Shown piece by piece: positions 7,144 to 13,612 of a stretch of DNA of 13,612 nt. Position 1 is the stretch's first letter. Each line of letters starts with the position of its first letter. The translations under genes were made by a program, and so were the position numbers. Source of the stretch: a bacterium (lineage in GTDB: Bacteria; SZUA-79; Acidulodesulfobacterales; Acidulodesulfobacteraceae). The notes under the pieces were generated by a model. It was not told where the DNA came from and did not search any database. It was given only the letters and a program-made list of their open reading frames with translations. The stretch lies in contig JAJYYS010000028.1 in NCBI GenBank assembly GCA_021800745.1, positions 1 to 13,612 on the forward strand. Reading direction: 5' to 3'.

Positions 7144-7929
7144 TCACTGTGCCGCAGCCAGTTTGAATATATTATGAAAACTCTGCGGGTCTAAACTTGC
7201 CCCGCCGACCAAAACTCCGTCTATATGGGGCTTACCCATAAGCTCTTTAATATTTGCTTCCGTCACGCTTCCACCGTATATAACCCTCAATTCGCCGATA
7301 GAAAAGTTAGAAATTATATAATCGGAGATAAACCCGTGCATAGCTTCGCCGTCATCCGCTTTTATCGGCATTCCCGTGCCTATCGCCCATACGGGTTCAT
7401 AGGCGACGATTAAAAAAGGTACATTCCTGCCTTTAATACAATTTAGCCCGGCGGCAAGCTGATTTTCGACGAATTTTTCCTGACCGTTTTGTTTTCTTAT
7501 TTCCAGATTTTCCCCGACGCATAATATAGGCGTTATACCGCCGCCGCTATAAACCGCTTCTATTTTTTTGCCTATTAGTTCATCGCTTTCCTTAAATATA
7601 TTTCTCCTCTCGCTATGCCCTATTATTGAATAAACGCAACCGCAGGATTTAATCATATCTATAGAAATTTCGCCGGTATAGGCTCCGCTTTTTTCGGAAC
7701 AAATATTCTGGGACGATAATTTAATAAAATCCATATAGGGTTCTATTATTTTATGAGTTTCGGAAAGCGACGTAAACGGGGGGGCAAATATCAGCTCGGC
7801 GTCAAAATCGTTAAAAGACGTTTTATTTCTTAATCCGTTAATACGGTCAAGAAAAACGGCAAAATATTTCTTTATATCTTCATCCGTCTTGTTCATCTTA
7901 AAATTTGCCGCTATTATTTTTTTTTTCAT
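7144..7929 (-). CDS. tpiA: Triose-phosphate isomerase
   Basis: TIM interconverts dihydroxyacetone phosphate and glyceraldehyde 3-phosphate in glycolysis and gluconeogenesis. With the ATG at 7929-7927 the protein is 261 aa and starts MKKKIIAANFKMNKT, the standard family start. Key residues are Asn9 and Lys11 in NFKMN, the catalytic His105 in IIGHSERR and the base Glu178 in AYEPVWAIGTG. Loop 6 (AIGTG) and the phosphate-binding motifs YGGSV (218-222) and GVLVGGASL (238-246) are also present. The common NWKMN motif reads NFKMN, a mild change. An upstream ATG at 7983 would add 18 Lys/Asn-rich residues and overlap the end of ileS; it does not match the family, so I rejected it. No clear Shine-Dalgarno is present. 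The gene lies 37 bp after ileS. tpiA more often sits with pgk and gapA; here it is among tRNA synthetase genes. Confidence 0.95.
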   Translation of the reverse strand: MKKKIIAANFKMNKTDEDIKKYFAVFLDRINGLRNKTSFNDFDAELIFAPPFTSLSETHKIIEPYMDFIKLSSQNICSEKSGAYTGEISIDMIKSCGCVYSIIGHSERRNIFKESDELIGKKIEAVYSGGGITPILCVGENLEIRKQNGQEKFVENQLAAGLNCIKGRNVPFLIVAYEPVWAIGTGMPIKADDGEAMHGFISDYIISNFSIGELRVIYGGSVTEANIKELMGKPHIDGVLVGGASLDPQSFHNIFKLAAAQ

Positions 7930-7966
7930 ATTGACAAATAGTCGATTTGAGTTATTTTTATTTGAT

Positions 7967-10759
7967 TTAAATCTGAGAAACAACGCTCCGGCATCTTTCG
8001 CAAATATCGGGATGGTCTTCGTGTTTTCCGACCGTAGTATCGTATTTCCAGCATCTTGCGCATTTCTCCCCGTCGGCTTTTTCGACTTCGGCTTCCGTTA
8101 TGCCGGTTTCGGACGGTTCTTTCTTTCGCAAAACTACTCCTGATATGATAAATAAATCTTTTAATTCATCCGCATTTATTTTGCTTAATGAATCGTAATC
8201 TTCTTTATTTGCCTTTAAAATAACTTTTGCTTCAAGCGAGCTTCCTATAAATTTTCTATCTCTCGCCTTTTCTAATGCGGCTAAAGCTATATTTCTAATC
8301 TCTATTAGTTTATCGAATTTTTCTTCGATTTCAAAATTCTGATAGGCATCGTCCGGCTCGTCGAACTTTTCAAAAAAAATGCTTTCCGGCTTTGCAGGCT
8401 TTTTAAAGTATCCCCATGTTTCGGAAGCGCTGAACGGAATAACAGGCGAAAGAAATTTTATAAATACATTTAAGGCATAATTAAATACGGTCTGCACTGC
8501 CCGCCTTTTTACCGAATTTTTTCCATCCGCATAAAGCGTGTCTTTGACTATATCCAGATAAAAGGATGAAAATTCTATTAGAAATTTATAAATTCCCTGA
8601 TAAACAAGGTGAAAATCGTAATTTTCGTAATGCCTTAAAATATCATGCGAAAGAAGGGTAATTCGATGTAATGCGTATTTGTCCAACTCGGATAAATTTT
8701 CATATTTTACCGAATCCTTAGCCTCATTAAAGTCGTATAAATTGCCAAGCATAAAACGCAGGGTATTTCTTATCTTCCTATATCCTTCAGAAAGCCTGAG
8801 TATTATTTCCTGCGATATCCTCATATCGTTTTTGTAGTCTTCGGACGCCGCCCATAACCTCAAAATATCCGCGCCGTATTTATTTATTATTTCATCGGGG
8901 CTGATGACGTTGCCTAAAGACTTGGACATTTTTTTGCCTGAGCTGTCAACGACAAATCCGTGGGTTAAAACTGTTTTATAAGGCGCTCCGTCGCCGGTTC
9001 CAACGCCTATAAGAAGGCTCGAATGAAACCATCCTCTGTGCTGGTCGGACCCTTCAAGATATAAGTCCGCCGGAAAACCTACGGACTTAATCTCTTCGTC
9101 GTTTTTAAGAACGCAGTAATAGCTGACCCCGCTGTCAAACCAAACGTCAAGTATATCCTCCTCTTTTTCAAACTCCTTATGGCCGCATTTTTCGCATTTT
9201 ACCTCTTTTTTGCCCAAATTTATAAAATATTCTGCGGGCTTATCGAACCAGATATCGGCTCCATATTTTTCGAATTCGTCCGCAATTTTAAGCGCAAGAT
9301 CATAATCTATATATGCTTCGCCGCAATTTTTACAGTAAAATGCCGTTATAGGAACGCCCCACGACCTCTGTCTCGAAACGCACCAGTCCGGTCTCGTTTC
9401 AAGCATGCCGGAAATCCTGTCTATTCCCCATTTGGGAATCCACTTTACCTTCTCCAGCTCATCAAGGGATTTATCTCTCAGGTTATTTATTTCCATAGAA
9501 ATAAACCATTGCTTTGTTGACCTTAAAATTACGGGATGCTTACACCTCCAGCAATGAGGATAAGAATGTTCTATTTTTTCCTCCAGAACTAATGCCCCCA
9601 CTTCTTTGAGTTTTTCTATAACGTGCGGATTAGATTCAAACACATGCATTCCAGCAAACGTATCGACATCCTTTAAAAATCTTCCTTCGTTATTTATCGG
9701 AGCATAAGCCGGAAGATTATATTTCAGTCCTACGGCATAGTCGTCGTCCCCATGTCCCGGCGCGGTATGCACAAGTCCGGTTCCTGCATCTTTTTTAACA
9801 TGAGAGCCGAGTATAAGCAGAGAATCCCTGTCTATAAAAGGATGGCGCGCAACTTTATTTTCAAGGTTTTTCCCGTTTGTTTTGGCTATTACTTTAAACT
9901 CTCCGTATCCGAATTTTTTCATCAATTCTTCCGCAAGGCTTTCCTCGAGGATAAAAATTTCTTTTCCGTTATCTACAAAAGAATACTCAAAATCAGGGTG
10001 TAATGATATTGCAAGATTTGACGGAACGGTCCACGGCGTCGTTGTCCATATCACTGCAAAAATATCTTTGCCGCCTGTTTCGGAATAGCCGATAATATCT
10101 TCAAGACTTGATTTGATCCTAAATTTTACGAAAATCGAAGGGGACGTCCTCTCGGCATATTCCACTTCCGCTTCCGCAAGGGCAGTTTTGCACGATGAAC
10201 ACCAGTATATCGGTTTATTCGCCCGGTAAAGCCCTCCGTTTTTTATAAAATCGGCAAGTTTCCTGACGGTATTGGCTTCATAGGCATAATTCATGGTAAG
10301 ATAAGGGACGTCATATCTGCCTATACTTCCGAGCCTTTTAAATTCCTGTTTCTGAATATCTACAAACTTGCCGGCATATTCTCGGCAAAGTTTTCTTTTT
10401 TCGCTTTTTGAAATCGAATCTTTAGACTTTAAAGTTTTATCTACGTTATGTTCGATGGGCAGTCCGTGGCAGTCCCATCCGGGAATAAAAGGCGCATAAT
10501 ATCCAGACATAAGCTTAAAACGGACTATTATATCTTTCAATATTTTATTTAATGCCGTTCCAAGATGGATATGCCCGTTGGCATAAGGCGGACCGTCGTG
10601 AAGTATAAAAGTTTTAGGCCTGTTTTTTGCCTTTTCTATTATGTCTTTATAAAGCCCGCTTTCTTCCCATTCTTTGAGAAATTTTTCCTCGGCGGCCTTT
10701 AAATTTGCCTTCATCGGAAAATCGGTTTTCGGAAGGTTCAAAGTATCTTTATATTCCAT
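7967..10759 (-). CDS. ileS: Isoleucyl-tRNA synthetase
   Basis: This class I synthetase charges tRNA-Ile and edits mischarged valine. The 930-aa length is normal for bacterial IleRS. It begins MEYKDTLNLPKTDFPMKANL. The HIGH-type motif is in HDGPPYANGHIHLGTALNKIL (HLGT, 65-68). The CP1 editing domain contains WTTTPWTVPSN (238-248) and HTAPGHGDDDY (331-341). WCVSRQRSWGVPI (459-471) and LDVWFDSG (537-544) are typical of the family, and KKMSKSLGN holds KMSKS at 610-614. Cysteine pairs are present at 476/479 and 522/525. A C-terminal zinc finger uses Cys900, Cys903, Cys920 and Cys923, as in the bacterial type. It lies 48 bp after the dehydrogenase stop, with GGGA near the ATG as a weak ribosome site. 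It is the first gene of the tight ileS-tpiA-DsrE-hisS-YgjP run, and a promoter-like site lies just upstream. No T-box leader is seen. Confidence 0.97.
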   Translation of the reverse strand: MEYKDTLNLPKTDFPMKANLKAAEEKFLKEWEESGLYKDIIEKAKNRPKTFILHDGPPYANGHIHLGTALNKILKDIIVRFKLMSGYYAPFIPGWDCHGLPIEHNVDKTLKSKDSISKSEKRKLCREYAGKFVDIQKQEFKRLGSIGRYDVPYLTMNYAYEANTVRKLADFIKNGGLYRANKPIYWCSSCKTALAEAEVEYAERTSPSIFVKFRIKSSLEDIIGYSETGGKDIFAVIWTTTPWTVPSNLAISLHPDFEYSFVDNGKEIFILEESLAEELMKKFGYGEFKVIAKTNGKNLENKVARHPFIDRDSLLILGSHVKKDAGTGLVHTAPGHGDDDYAVGLKYNLPAYAPINNEGRFLKDVDTFAGMHVFESNPHVIEKLKEVGALVLEEKIEHSYPHCWRCKHPVILRSTKQWFISMEINNLRDKSLDELEKVKWIPKWGIDRISGMLETRPDWCVSRQRSWGVPITAFYCKNCGEAYIDYDLALKIADEFEKYGADIWFDKPAEYFINLGKKEVKCEKCGHKEFEKEEDILDVWFDSGVSYYCVLKNDEEIKSVGFPADLYLEGSDQHRGWFHSSLLIGVGTGDGAPYKTVLTHGFVVDSSGKKMSKSLGNVISPDEIINKYGADILRLWAASEDYKNDMRISQEIILRLSEGYRKIRNTLRFMLGNLYDFNEAKDSVKYENLSELDKYALHRITLLSHDILRHYENYDFHLVYQGIYKFLIEFSSFYLDIVKDTLYADGKNSVKRRAVQTVFNYALNVFIKFLSPVIPFSASETWGYFKKPAKPESIFFEKFDEPDDAYQNFEIEEKFDKLIEIRNIALAALEKARDRKFIGSSLEAKVILKANKEDYDSLSKINADELKDLFIISGVVLRKKEPSETGITEAEVEKADGEKCARCWKYDTTVGKHEDHPDICERCRSVVSQI

Positions 10760-10807
10760 AATAGTCCCGTTTATATATAGCTTAATTATTGTTAATTTAT
10801 TTATATT

Positions 10808-11773
10808 TTAGATTAAATCTTTATTTACGCAGTTCGTCAAATCTCCTTTGTCTATCCAGTCGTTTATATTTTTCGCGCATATACGGGAAATGTCGCCGAT
10901 AGATTCATATGTAGCGCCTCCTATGTGCGGAGTTGCTATAACGTTGAAATGAAATATTTCGTCGCTTATATGAACAGGTTCTTCCCAAAACACGTCGAGA
11001 CCCGCCCCCTTAATTTTGCCGTTTTTTAATCCTTTTATGAGGGAATCTTTGTTAATTAAACCGGCTCTGCCTACATTTATGACGTATGCGCCGGATTTCA
11101 TCAAGCCGACGGTTGAGTCGTCGATTAAATCTTCGGTATTTTTTTCCAAAGGAACGGCAAGTATAATATAATCTGCTAACGGCAAAACTTTTTTAAAATC
11201 GTCGTCCACCGTTCCCGCAAACTTAATTCCAAGCTTCTCTGCATAGCCCTCCTCAACCTTGCTATGTTTCAAGCCGTAAATTTCGGGCTTAAAAGGTTTT
11301 AGCATTTTAATTAATTCTAATCCTATCCCGCCGAGTCCGACAATGGCGAATTTTTTTTCCGAAATGCTGTGTCCCATGGGCTGGTTGGCTATCCCATGGC
11401 TGATAGAATTTACGCATCCGTTATAATCCCTTGCAAGCGCAAGAATAAAAAACAAAGACAATTCCGCAACCGAAACGGCATTGTAAGTTCCGAGCGTAGG
11501 GGCGTTAAATACTAAAATGCTTTTCTTTGAGGCATAATCTATATCTACGTTTTCATAACCGATGCCGAACTGCTGAACTAATTTAATGTTTCCGCAAGAT
11601 AAAATATCTTCGCCTATAGGAATTCCCGCATTTACTATTAAAGCCAAATCTTCGGATAAAAAAGATTGGCGGAAATCTTCTTTGCTTGTATAATGCGTAA
11701 CATTATGACCGTCGAGAAAAGGCTTTAGAATACTAAACATTTCCCTTGATCTTAATATTACTGCTATATTCAT
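10808..11773 (-). CDS. D-isomer specific 2-hydroxyacid dehydrogenase (GRHPR/SerA-like, no ACT domain)
   Basis: This 321-aa oxidoreductase interconverts a D-2-hydroxyacid and its 2-oxo acid with NAD(P)(H); the substrate cannot be read from sequence. The N- and C-terminal parts form the substrate domain. The central Rossmann domain has the dinucleotide motif VGLGGIG (145-151). The catalytic set is complete: Arg236 in NVGRAGLI, Glu265 in DVFWEEP and His283 in TPHIGGAT. At the end of the second beta strand, where NAD-specific members have Asp, it has Lys169 (EIYGLKHS), which suggests NADPH preference as in glyoxylate/hydroxypyruvate reductases (inference). It is too short for SerA with an ACT domain. 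It starts 14 bp after the secreted-protein gene without a Shine-Dalgarno (A-rich leader) and probably shares its promoter. ileS follows after 48 bp. Confidence 0.88.
   Translation of the reverse strand: MNIAVILRSREMFSILKPFLDGHNVTHYTSKEDFRQSFLSEDLALIVNAGIPIGEDILSCGNIKLVQQFGIGYENVDIDYASKKSILVFNAPTLGTYNAVSVAELSLFFILALARDYNGCVNSISHGIANQPMGHSISEKKFAIVGLGGIGLELIKMLKPFKPEIYGLKHSKVEEGYAEKLGIKFAGTVDDDFKKVLPLADYIILAVPLEKNTEDLIDDSTVGLMKSGAYVINVGRAGLINKDSLIKGLKNGKIKGAGLDVFWEEPVHISDEIFHFNVIATPHIGGATYESIGDISRICAKNINDWIDKGDLTNCVNKDLI
10812..10840 (-). promoter_or_regulatory. Candidate internal promoter for ileS and downstream genes
   Basis: On the minus strand, TTGACG (10840-10835), a 17-base spacer and TTTAAT (10817-10812) match sigma70 hexamers at 5 of 6 each. 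The site lies in the last codons of the dehydrogenase gene and would start transcripts near 10805, about 46 nt before the ileS ATG. It would let the synthetase operon be expressed independently of the upstream secreted-protein promoter. Codon constraints in the dehydrogenase gene could also produce this by chance. Confidence 0.45.
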
Positions 11774-11787
11774 TTTTTAATTGATTA

Positions 11788-12198
11788 TTAACTTTTATTT
11801 AATGTTTTAGATTCAGCCGCTTTTACATTGTTAGCGTTATTTTTCGACGATTTCGCGGATTTTTTTAAAGCAATCACCGTCTTAACTGTAGGTTGGGCGG
11901 TACTGCCTTTCAAAGAGCCTTCCCCCTTGCATAACTGAATTTTTTTAGAGTATGCATATTTAGCCGGACAGATATATATGTGATTTTTTCCTTTAAACAC
12001 GTTTATTTTAGTGGCGGGTAGCGCATTATATCCTTTTAAAGCGCCTTTGCCGACGCAGAGCTGTATTTTAGGGCTATAGGAATATCCAAGCGGACAATAA
12101 AATCTGGCAAAAGATGAACCGGCAAAAACAGGTACGATAAACGCAACGGCAAAAATTGACAATAAAGCCTGAACTGCTAAAGATTTAAAGCTTCTCAT
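11788..12198 (-). CDS. Small secreted protein with two Cys-containing repeats, unknown function
   Basis: I do not recognise this 136-aa protein. It begins with a signal peptide: MRSFK, a hydrophobic core at about 8-25 (LAVQALLSIFAVAFIVPVFA), and possible signal peptidase sites after Ala26 or Ala31. The mature part is two copies of a unit of about 32 residues, 33-64 and 75-106. They share 18 of 32 positions with pattern C-P-x-x-Y-x-Y-S-x-K-I-Q-L-C-x-G-x-G-x-L-K-G. The Cys pairs (35/48 and 77/90) have identical 13-residue spacing, suggesting one disulfide per repeat once exported. The tail (107-136) is Lys/Ser/Asn-rich and probably disordered. It has a strong promoter and a G-rich Shine-Dalgarno (GGGGGGA, 9 nt before the ATG), implying good expression. 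It lies between a pseudopilin and a dehydrogenase; neither gives a clear functional link. Confidence 0.8.
   Translation of the reverse strand: MRSFKSLAVQALLSIFAVAFIVPVFAGSSFARFYCPLGYSYSPKIQLCVGKGALKGYNALPATKINVFKGKNHIYICPAKYAYSKKIQLCKGEGSLKGSTAQPTVKTVIALKKSAKSSKNNANNVKAAESKTLNKS
11881..12102 (-). repeat. Tandem protein-coding repeat, two units 42 codons apart
   Basis: Unit 1 is encoded at 12102-12007 (residues 33-64) and unit 2 at 11976-11881 (residues 75-106), with a 10-residue linker. The protein copies are 18/32 identical, but the DNA copies have diverged clearly. The duplication is therefore old and kept by selection on the protein, not a recent slippage product. Confidence 0.8.
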
Positions 12199-12235
12199 AG
12201 ATTGAATCCCCCCTATTTTTAAATTAATTTTAATT

Positions 12236-12264
12236 ATTATAACACCAAAGATTTAATTTGTGAA
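12236..12264 (-). promoter_or_regulatory. Extended -10 promoter for the secreted-protein gene
   Basis: The minus strand has TTCACA (12264-12259, 5 of 6), a 17-base spacer and a perfect TATAAT (12241-12236). TG one base before the -10 box gives an extended -10 element. Transcription should start near 12229, about 30 nt before the ATG. This is among the best promoters in the window. It probably also drives the dehydrogenase and perhaps reads into ileS. Confidence 0.72.
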
Positions 12265-12283
12265 TATTTTTAAACAAAAATAA

Positions 12284-12892
12284 CTATAAGGAACCGCTAT
12301 AACTTACGAGGCCTGTTACCGGATAGATATAAAAGTTTAGCTGGGGCGGCGAAGCGCCGAAGGATAGAAATATTGGAGCATAGGGGTTATTGCCGTATGG
12401 CTTAAAAACAGCGCCGCCTATGGACGGACAAGGATTTCCGTTGTTTTGAAACGTGCCGGGCTCACCCTGCGAATTAAAGGCGATATAGTTTGCCGTAAAC
12501 CCCTGCCCCTGCACGCTGTAACTTATGCCGTAATTCATAGTTACGTAAAAATTATCGGCTGTCTGCGCTAACGGATTTACGAGCGGCTGAAGAGAAGGGT
12601 TGGGTGAATTTCCGTTGCAGGCGCACACCGCATAACCGGAATAAGCAGTGCCGCCGTTTCCCAAAGTGCATGAAGGACTTGAACCTGAAAACGAAAATAT
12701 GACAGCGGTATAAACAAAGTGACTCATGGCATAATTTTGGGCATATCTTATTGCAGATTGAAGCTGTCTTTCATACATACCTCTATCGCTCGAAACGGCC
12801 GAATTCAGCCCGATAGTTCCGATAATCCCGAGAACCCCAAGAAGAATTATTACCATTACTATTTCAACTAAGGTAAAACCTCTTCTATTCAT
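12284..12892 (-). CDS. Type IV pilin-like pseudopilin, GspH/FimT type
   Basis: The 202-aa protein has a class III (prepilin) leader, MNRRG, with cleavage expected between Gly5 and Phe6. The mature N-terminus is FTLVEIVMVIILLGVLGIIG, with Glu10 as the conserved +5 glutamate. The hydrophobic helix (6-29) serves as membrane anchor and assembly helix. The next segment, SSDRGMYERQLQSAIRYAQNYAM (34-56), is typical of GspH/FimT minor pseudopilins. The C-terminal beta-rich head is Gly/Asn/Ser/Pro-rich with cysteines at 75, 90, 92 and 155, which could form disulfides. It would need a prepilin peptidase and a type II secretion or type IV pilus machine, none of which is in the window. It has its own promoter-like region and lies divergently from the VOC gene. 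It could equally be a minor pilin of a pilus or competence system. Confidence 0.82.
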   Translation of the reverse strand: MNRRGFTLVEIVMVIILLGVLGIIGTIGLNSAVSSDRGMYERQLQSAIRYAQNYAMSHFVYTAVIFSFSGSSPSCTLGNGGTAYSGYAVCACNGNSPNPSLQPLVNPLAQTADNFYVTMNYGISYSVQGQGFTANYIAFNSQGEPGTFQNNGNPCPSIGGAVFKPYGNNPYAPIFLSFGASPPQLNFYIYPVTGLVSYSGSL

Positions 12893-12926
12893 AATATCTT
12901 ATATTTTACTGCATCAGTTAATTGCA

Positions 12927-12955
12927 ATTATAGGCGTGTTTTTAAATTATATCAT
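12927..12955 (-). promoter_or_regulatory. Candidate promoter for the pseudopilin gene
   Basis: The minus strand has ATGATA (12955-12950, 4 of 6), 17 bases and a perfect TATAAT (12932-12927). Transcripts would start near 12920, about 28 nt before the ATG at 12892. The -35 box is weak, which would fit activator dependence or another sigma factor. The 169-bp divergent gap is very AT-rich, so chance matches are common. Confidence 0.4.
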
Positions 12956-12989
12956 TATTTCTTATATTTTTGGGTATATGTTGGATATA

Positions 12990-13018
12990 TTGAAATTATA
13001 AGATTAATGGCATATAAT
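12990..13018 (+). promoter_or_regulatory. Promoter for the VOC gene
   Basis: On the plus strand, TTGAAA (12990-12995, 5 of 6), a 17-base spacer and a perfect TATAAT (13013-13018) form a near-consensus sigma70 promoter. Transcription would start near 13025, about 37 nt before the ATG. The -10 box overlaps the left end of a 42-bp palindrome, so access of RNA polymerase could be controlled there. Confidence 0.65.
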
Positions 13019-13055
13019 TTAAATAAAGATTAATATTAAACTTTATTTAAATTAT
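13014..13055. repeat. 42-bp near-perfect palindrome between -10 box and start codon of the VOC gene
   Basis: The arms ATAATTTAAATAAAG (13014-13028) and CTTTATTTAAATTAT (13041-13055) are exact 15-bp inverted copies. The 12 bases between them contain the palindrome TTAATATTAA (13030-13039) on the same dyad axis. In total 20 of 21 base pairs are symmetric; only A13029/A13040 break it. It overlaps the -10 box, covers the predicted transcription start and ends 6 bp before the ATG. The predicted transcript contains only part of the left arm, so a DNA operator or cruciform is more likely than an RNA hairpin for the VOC message. Confidence 0.75.
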
Positions 13056-13061
13056 TTTAAA

Positions 13062-13448
13062 ATGAAATTAATACATTCCGCAATCAGGACAACCGATTTA
13101 AACAAGTCTATAAATTTTTACGTTAATGTTTTTGGGTTTACAATAAGAGAAAAACGTTATATAGAAGCGCATAAAACGACCCTAGTCTTTCTGAAAGACA
13201 TAAGCACAAACTTCGAAATAGAACTTATAGCCGACGATAACCTAAAACACGTTGCCGAATGCGAAAATTCTTTTGCCCATCTGGCGTTTCAAACGGATAA
13301 TATAGACGAAGATGCAAAAAAAATAAAAGAAGCCGGTATAGTTTTTTTAAGGGAGCCTTTCTATTCTATGGACAAAAGCATGAAAATCGCTTTCCTTAAC
13401 GACCCTAACGGCATTATGATAGAAATAATAGAATATCTAAAAAAATAA
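13062..13448 (+). CDS. VOC-family metalloenzyme, glyoxalase I (GloA)-like
   Basis: The 128-aa protein has the vicinal-oxygen-chelate fold of two beta-alpha-beta-beta-beta units. Compared with E. coli GloA, four metal-ligand positions are recognisable: His5 (LIHSAIRTTDL), Glu54 (FEIELI), His73 (FAHLAFQTDNI) and Glu121 (DPNGIMIEIIE). NKSINFYVNVFGFTIREK (14-31) is the typical start of the first helix. A lactoylglutathione lyase role, detoxifying methylglyoxal, is the best guess and would fit an organism making triose phosphates. Other VOC enzymes (methylmalonyl-CoA epimerase, thiol transferases) share these residues, so I give no gene symbol. It is the only plus-strand gene, has its own promoter, lacks a Shine-Dalgarno and is preceded by a striking palindrome. 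It ends 39 bp from the convergent tRNA gene. Confidence 0.85.
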   Translation: MKLIHSAIRTTDLNKSINFYVNVFGFTIREKRYIEAHKTTLVFLKDISTNFEIELIADDNLKHVAECENSFAHLAFQTDNIDEDAKKIKEAGIVFLREPFYSMDKSMKIAFLNDPNGIMIEIIEYLKK

Positions 13449-13487
13449 GATAGTAGAAAATCCTTAAAATATATATTATTTTTTAAA

Positions 13488-13561
13488 TGGCTGGGGGAGA
13501 AGGATTCGAACCTCCGTAATGGGAGTCAGAGTCCCAGGTCCTGCCGCTAGACGATCCCCCA
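13488..13561 (-). tRNA. tRNA-Gln (anticodon CUG)
   Basis: The minus-strand sequence folds into a full cloverleaf. The acceptor stem is TGGGGGA (13561-13555) with TCCCCCA (13498-13492), then discriminator G (13491) and an encoded CCA (13490-13488). The anticodon arm TGGGA-CTCTGAC-TCCCA gives anticodon CTG, reading CAG. The T arm is GGAGG-TTCGAAT-CCTTC with one G-U pair. The D arm is GTCT-AGCGGC-AGGAC-like, with the usual AGCGG loop. The first base pair is U1-A72, characteristic of tRNA-Gln and used by GatCAB amidotransferase in bacteria that make Gln-tRNA indirectly. It is 74 nt including CCA. Convergent with the VOC gene. Confidence 0.97.
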
Positions 13562-13589
13562 ATGAATGAAATGAATAACTTGATTTATG

Positions 13590-13595
13590 ATTATA
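13590..13595 (-). promoter_or_regulatory. -10 box of the probable tRNA-Gln promoter
   Basis: A perfect TATAAT lies at 13595-13590 on the minus strand, placing a start near 13583, about 22 nt upstream of the tRNA 5' end. The matching -35 position would fall just past the right edge, so the promoter is incomplete here. The tRNA could instead be part of a longer tRNA transcript starting outside the window. Confidence 0.4.
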
Positions 13596-13612
13596 TAATA
13601 TTGCGGCACCTG

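Noticed and set aside
7930..7983. Longer tpiA start at 7983
   Set aside because: It would add 18 non-conserved residues and overlap ileS. The family start MKKKIIAANFKMN fits the ATG at 7929.
9179..9520. Plus-strand open frame of 113 codons within ileS
   Set aside because: It lies wholly opposite a conserved IleRS region, has Cys/Phe-rich composition typical of antisense frames and no recognisable domain. Similar plus-strand frames opposite pycB, pycA, hisS and tpiA were rejected for the same reason.
10760..10807. T-box or other riboswitch before ileS
   Set aside because: The gap is only 48 bp, and no T-box consensus or specifier hairpin is visible.
13464..13486. Bidirectional terminator between the VOC gene and tRNA-Gln
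   Set aside because: Only short A-U stems (TTAAAA/TTTTAA or AAAATA/TATTTT) are possible. The place is right for convergent genes, but the structure is too weak to call.

Overview
The window reads as a conserved chromosomal block from a low-GC, Gram-negative-type bacterium. Almost every gene lies on the minus strand and intergenic gaps are short. The signs are bacterial-type aminoacyl-tRNA synthetases, a type IV pilin-like pseudopilin with a classical prepilin leader, a Sec signal peptide and AT-rich sigma70-like promoters. A DsrE-family protein, an AmmeMemoRadiSam B protein and a two-subunit biotin carboxylase/carboxyltransferase fit an anaerobic or sulfur-cycling lineage (deltaproteobacteria-like). 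That placement is inference; no marker here fixes the taxon. I see no phage, transposon, CRISPR or defence genes.

Layout, read along minus-strand transcription from right to left. At the far right, tRNA-Gln(CUG) (13488-13561, minus) converges on a plus-strand glyoxalase-I-like VOC gene (13062-13448). The VOC promoter overlaps a near-perfect 42-bp palindrome. Divergent from it is a GspH/FimT-like pseudopilin (12284-12892). Next comes a small secreted protein made of two copies of a Cys-containing repeat (11788-12198), with a strong extended -10 promoter, followed by a D-2-hydroxyacid dehydrogenase (10808-11773).

A tight run follows: ileS, tpiA, a DsrE-like gene, hisS and a YgjP-like zinc metalloprotein (10759 down to 4673). 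Gaps are 1-37 bp, and a candidate internal promoter lies in the 3' end of the dehydrogenase gene. This looks like one operon of translation and central-carbon genes with two small accessory members.

After a 262-bp gap with a consensus-like promoter and a possibly structured leader of about 135 nt comes a second run: pycA, pycB, amrB (Memo) and gltX. gltX is cut by the left edge after 64 codons. PycA (biotin carboxylase) and PycB (carboxyltransferase plus biotin carrier) together form a complete 2-oxo-acid carboxylase, most likely pyruvate carboxylase making oxaloacetate.

The window is mostly ordinary housekeeping DNA. The points most worth a second look are the secreted two-repeat protein, the 42-bp palindrome before the VOC gene, the pycA leader, and the unusual operon partners (DsrE-like between tpiA and hisS; amrB between pycB and gltX). 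I do not see a convincing undescribed multi-gene system.
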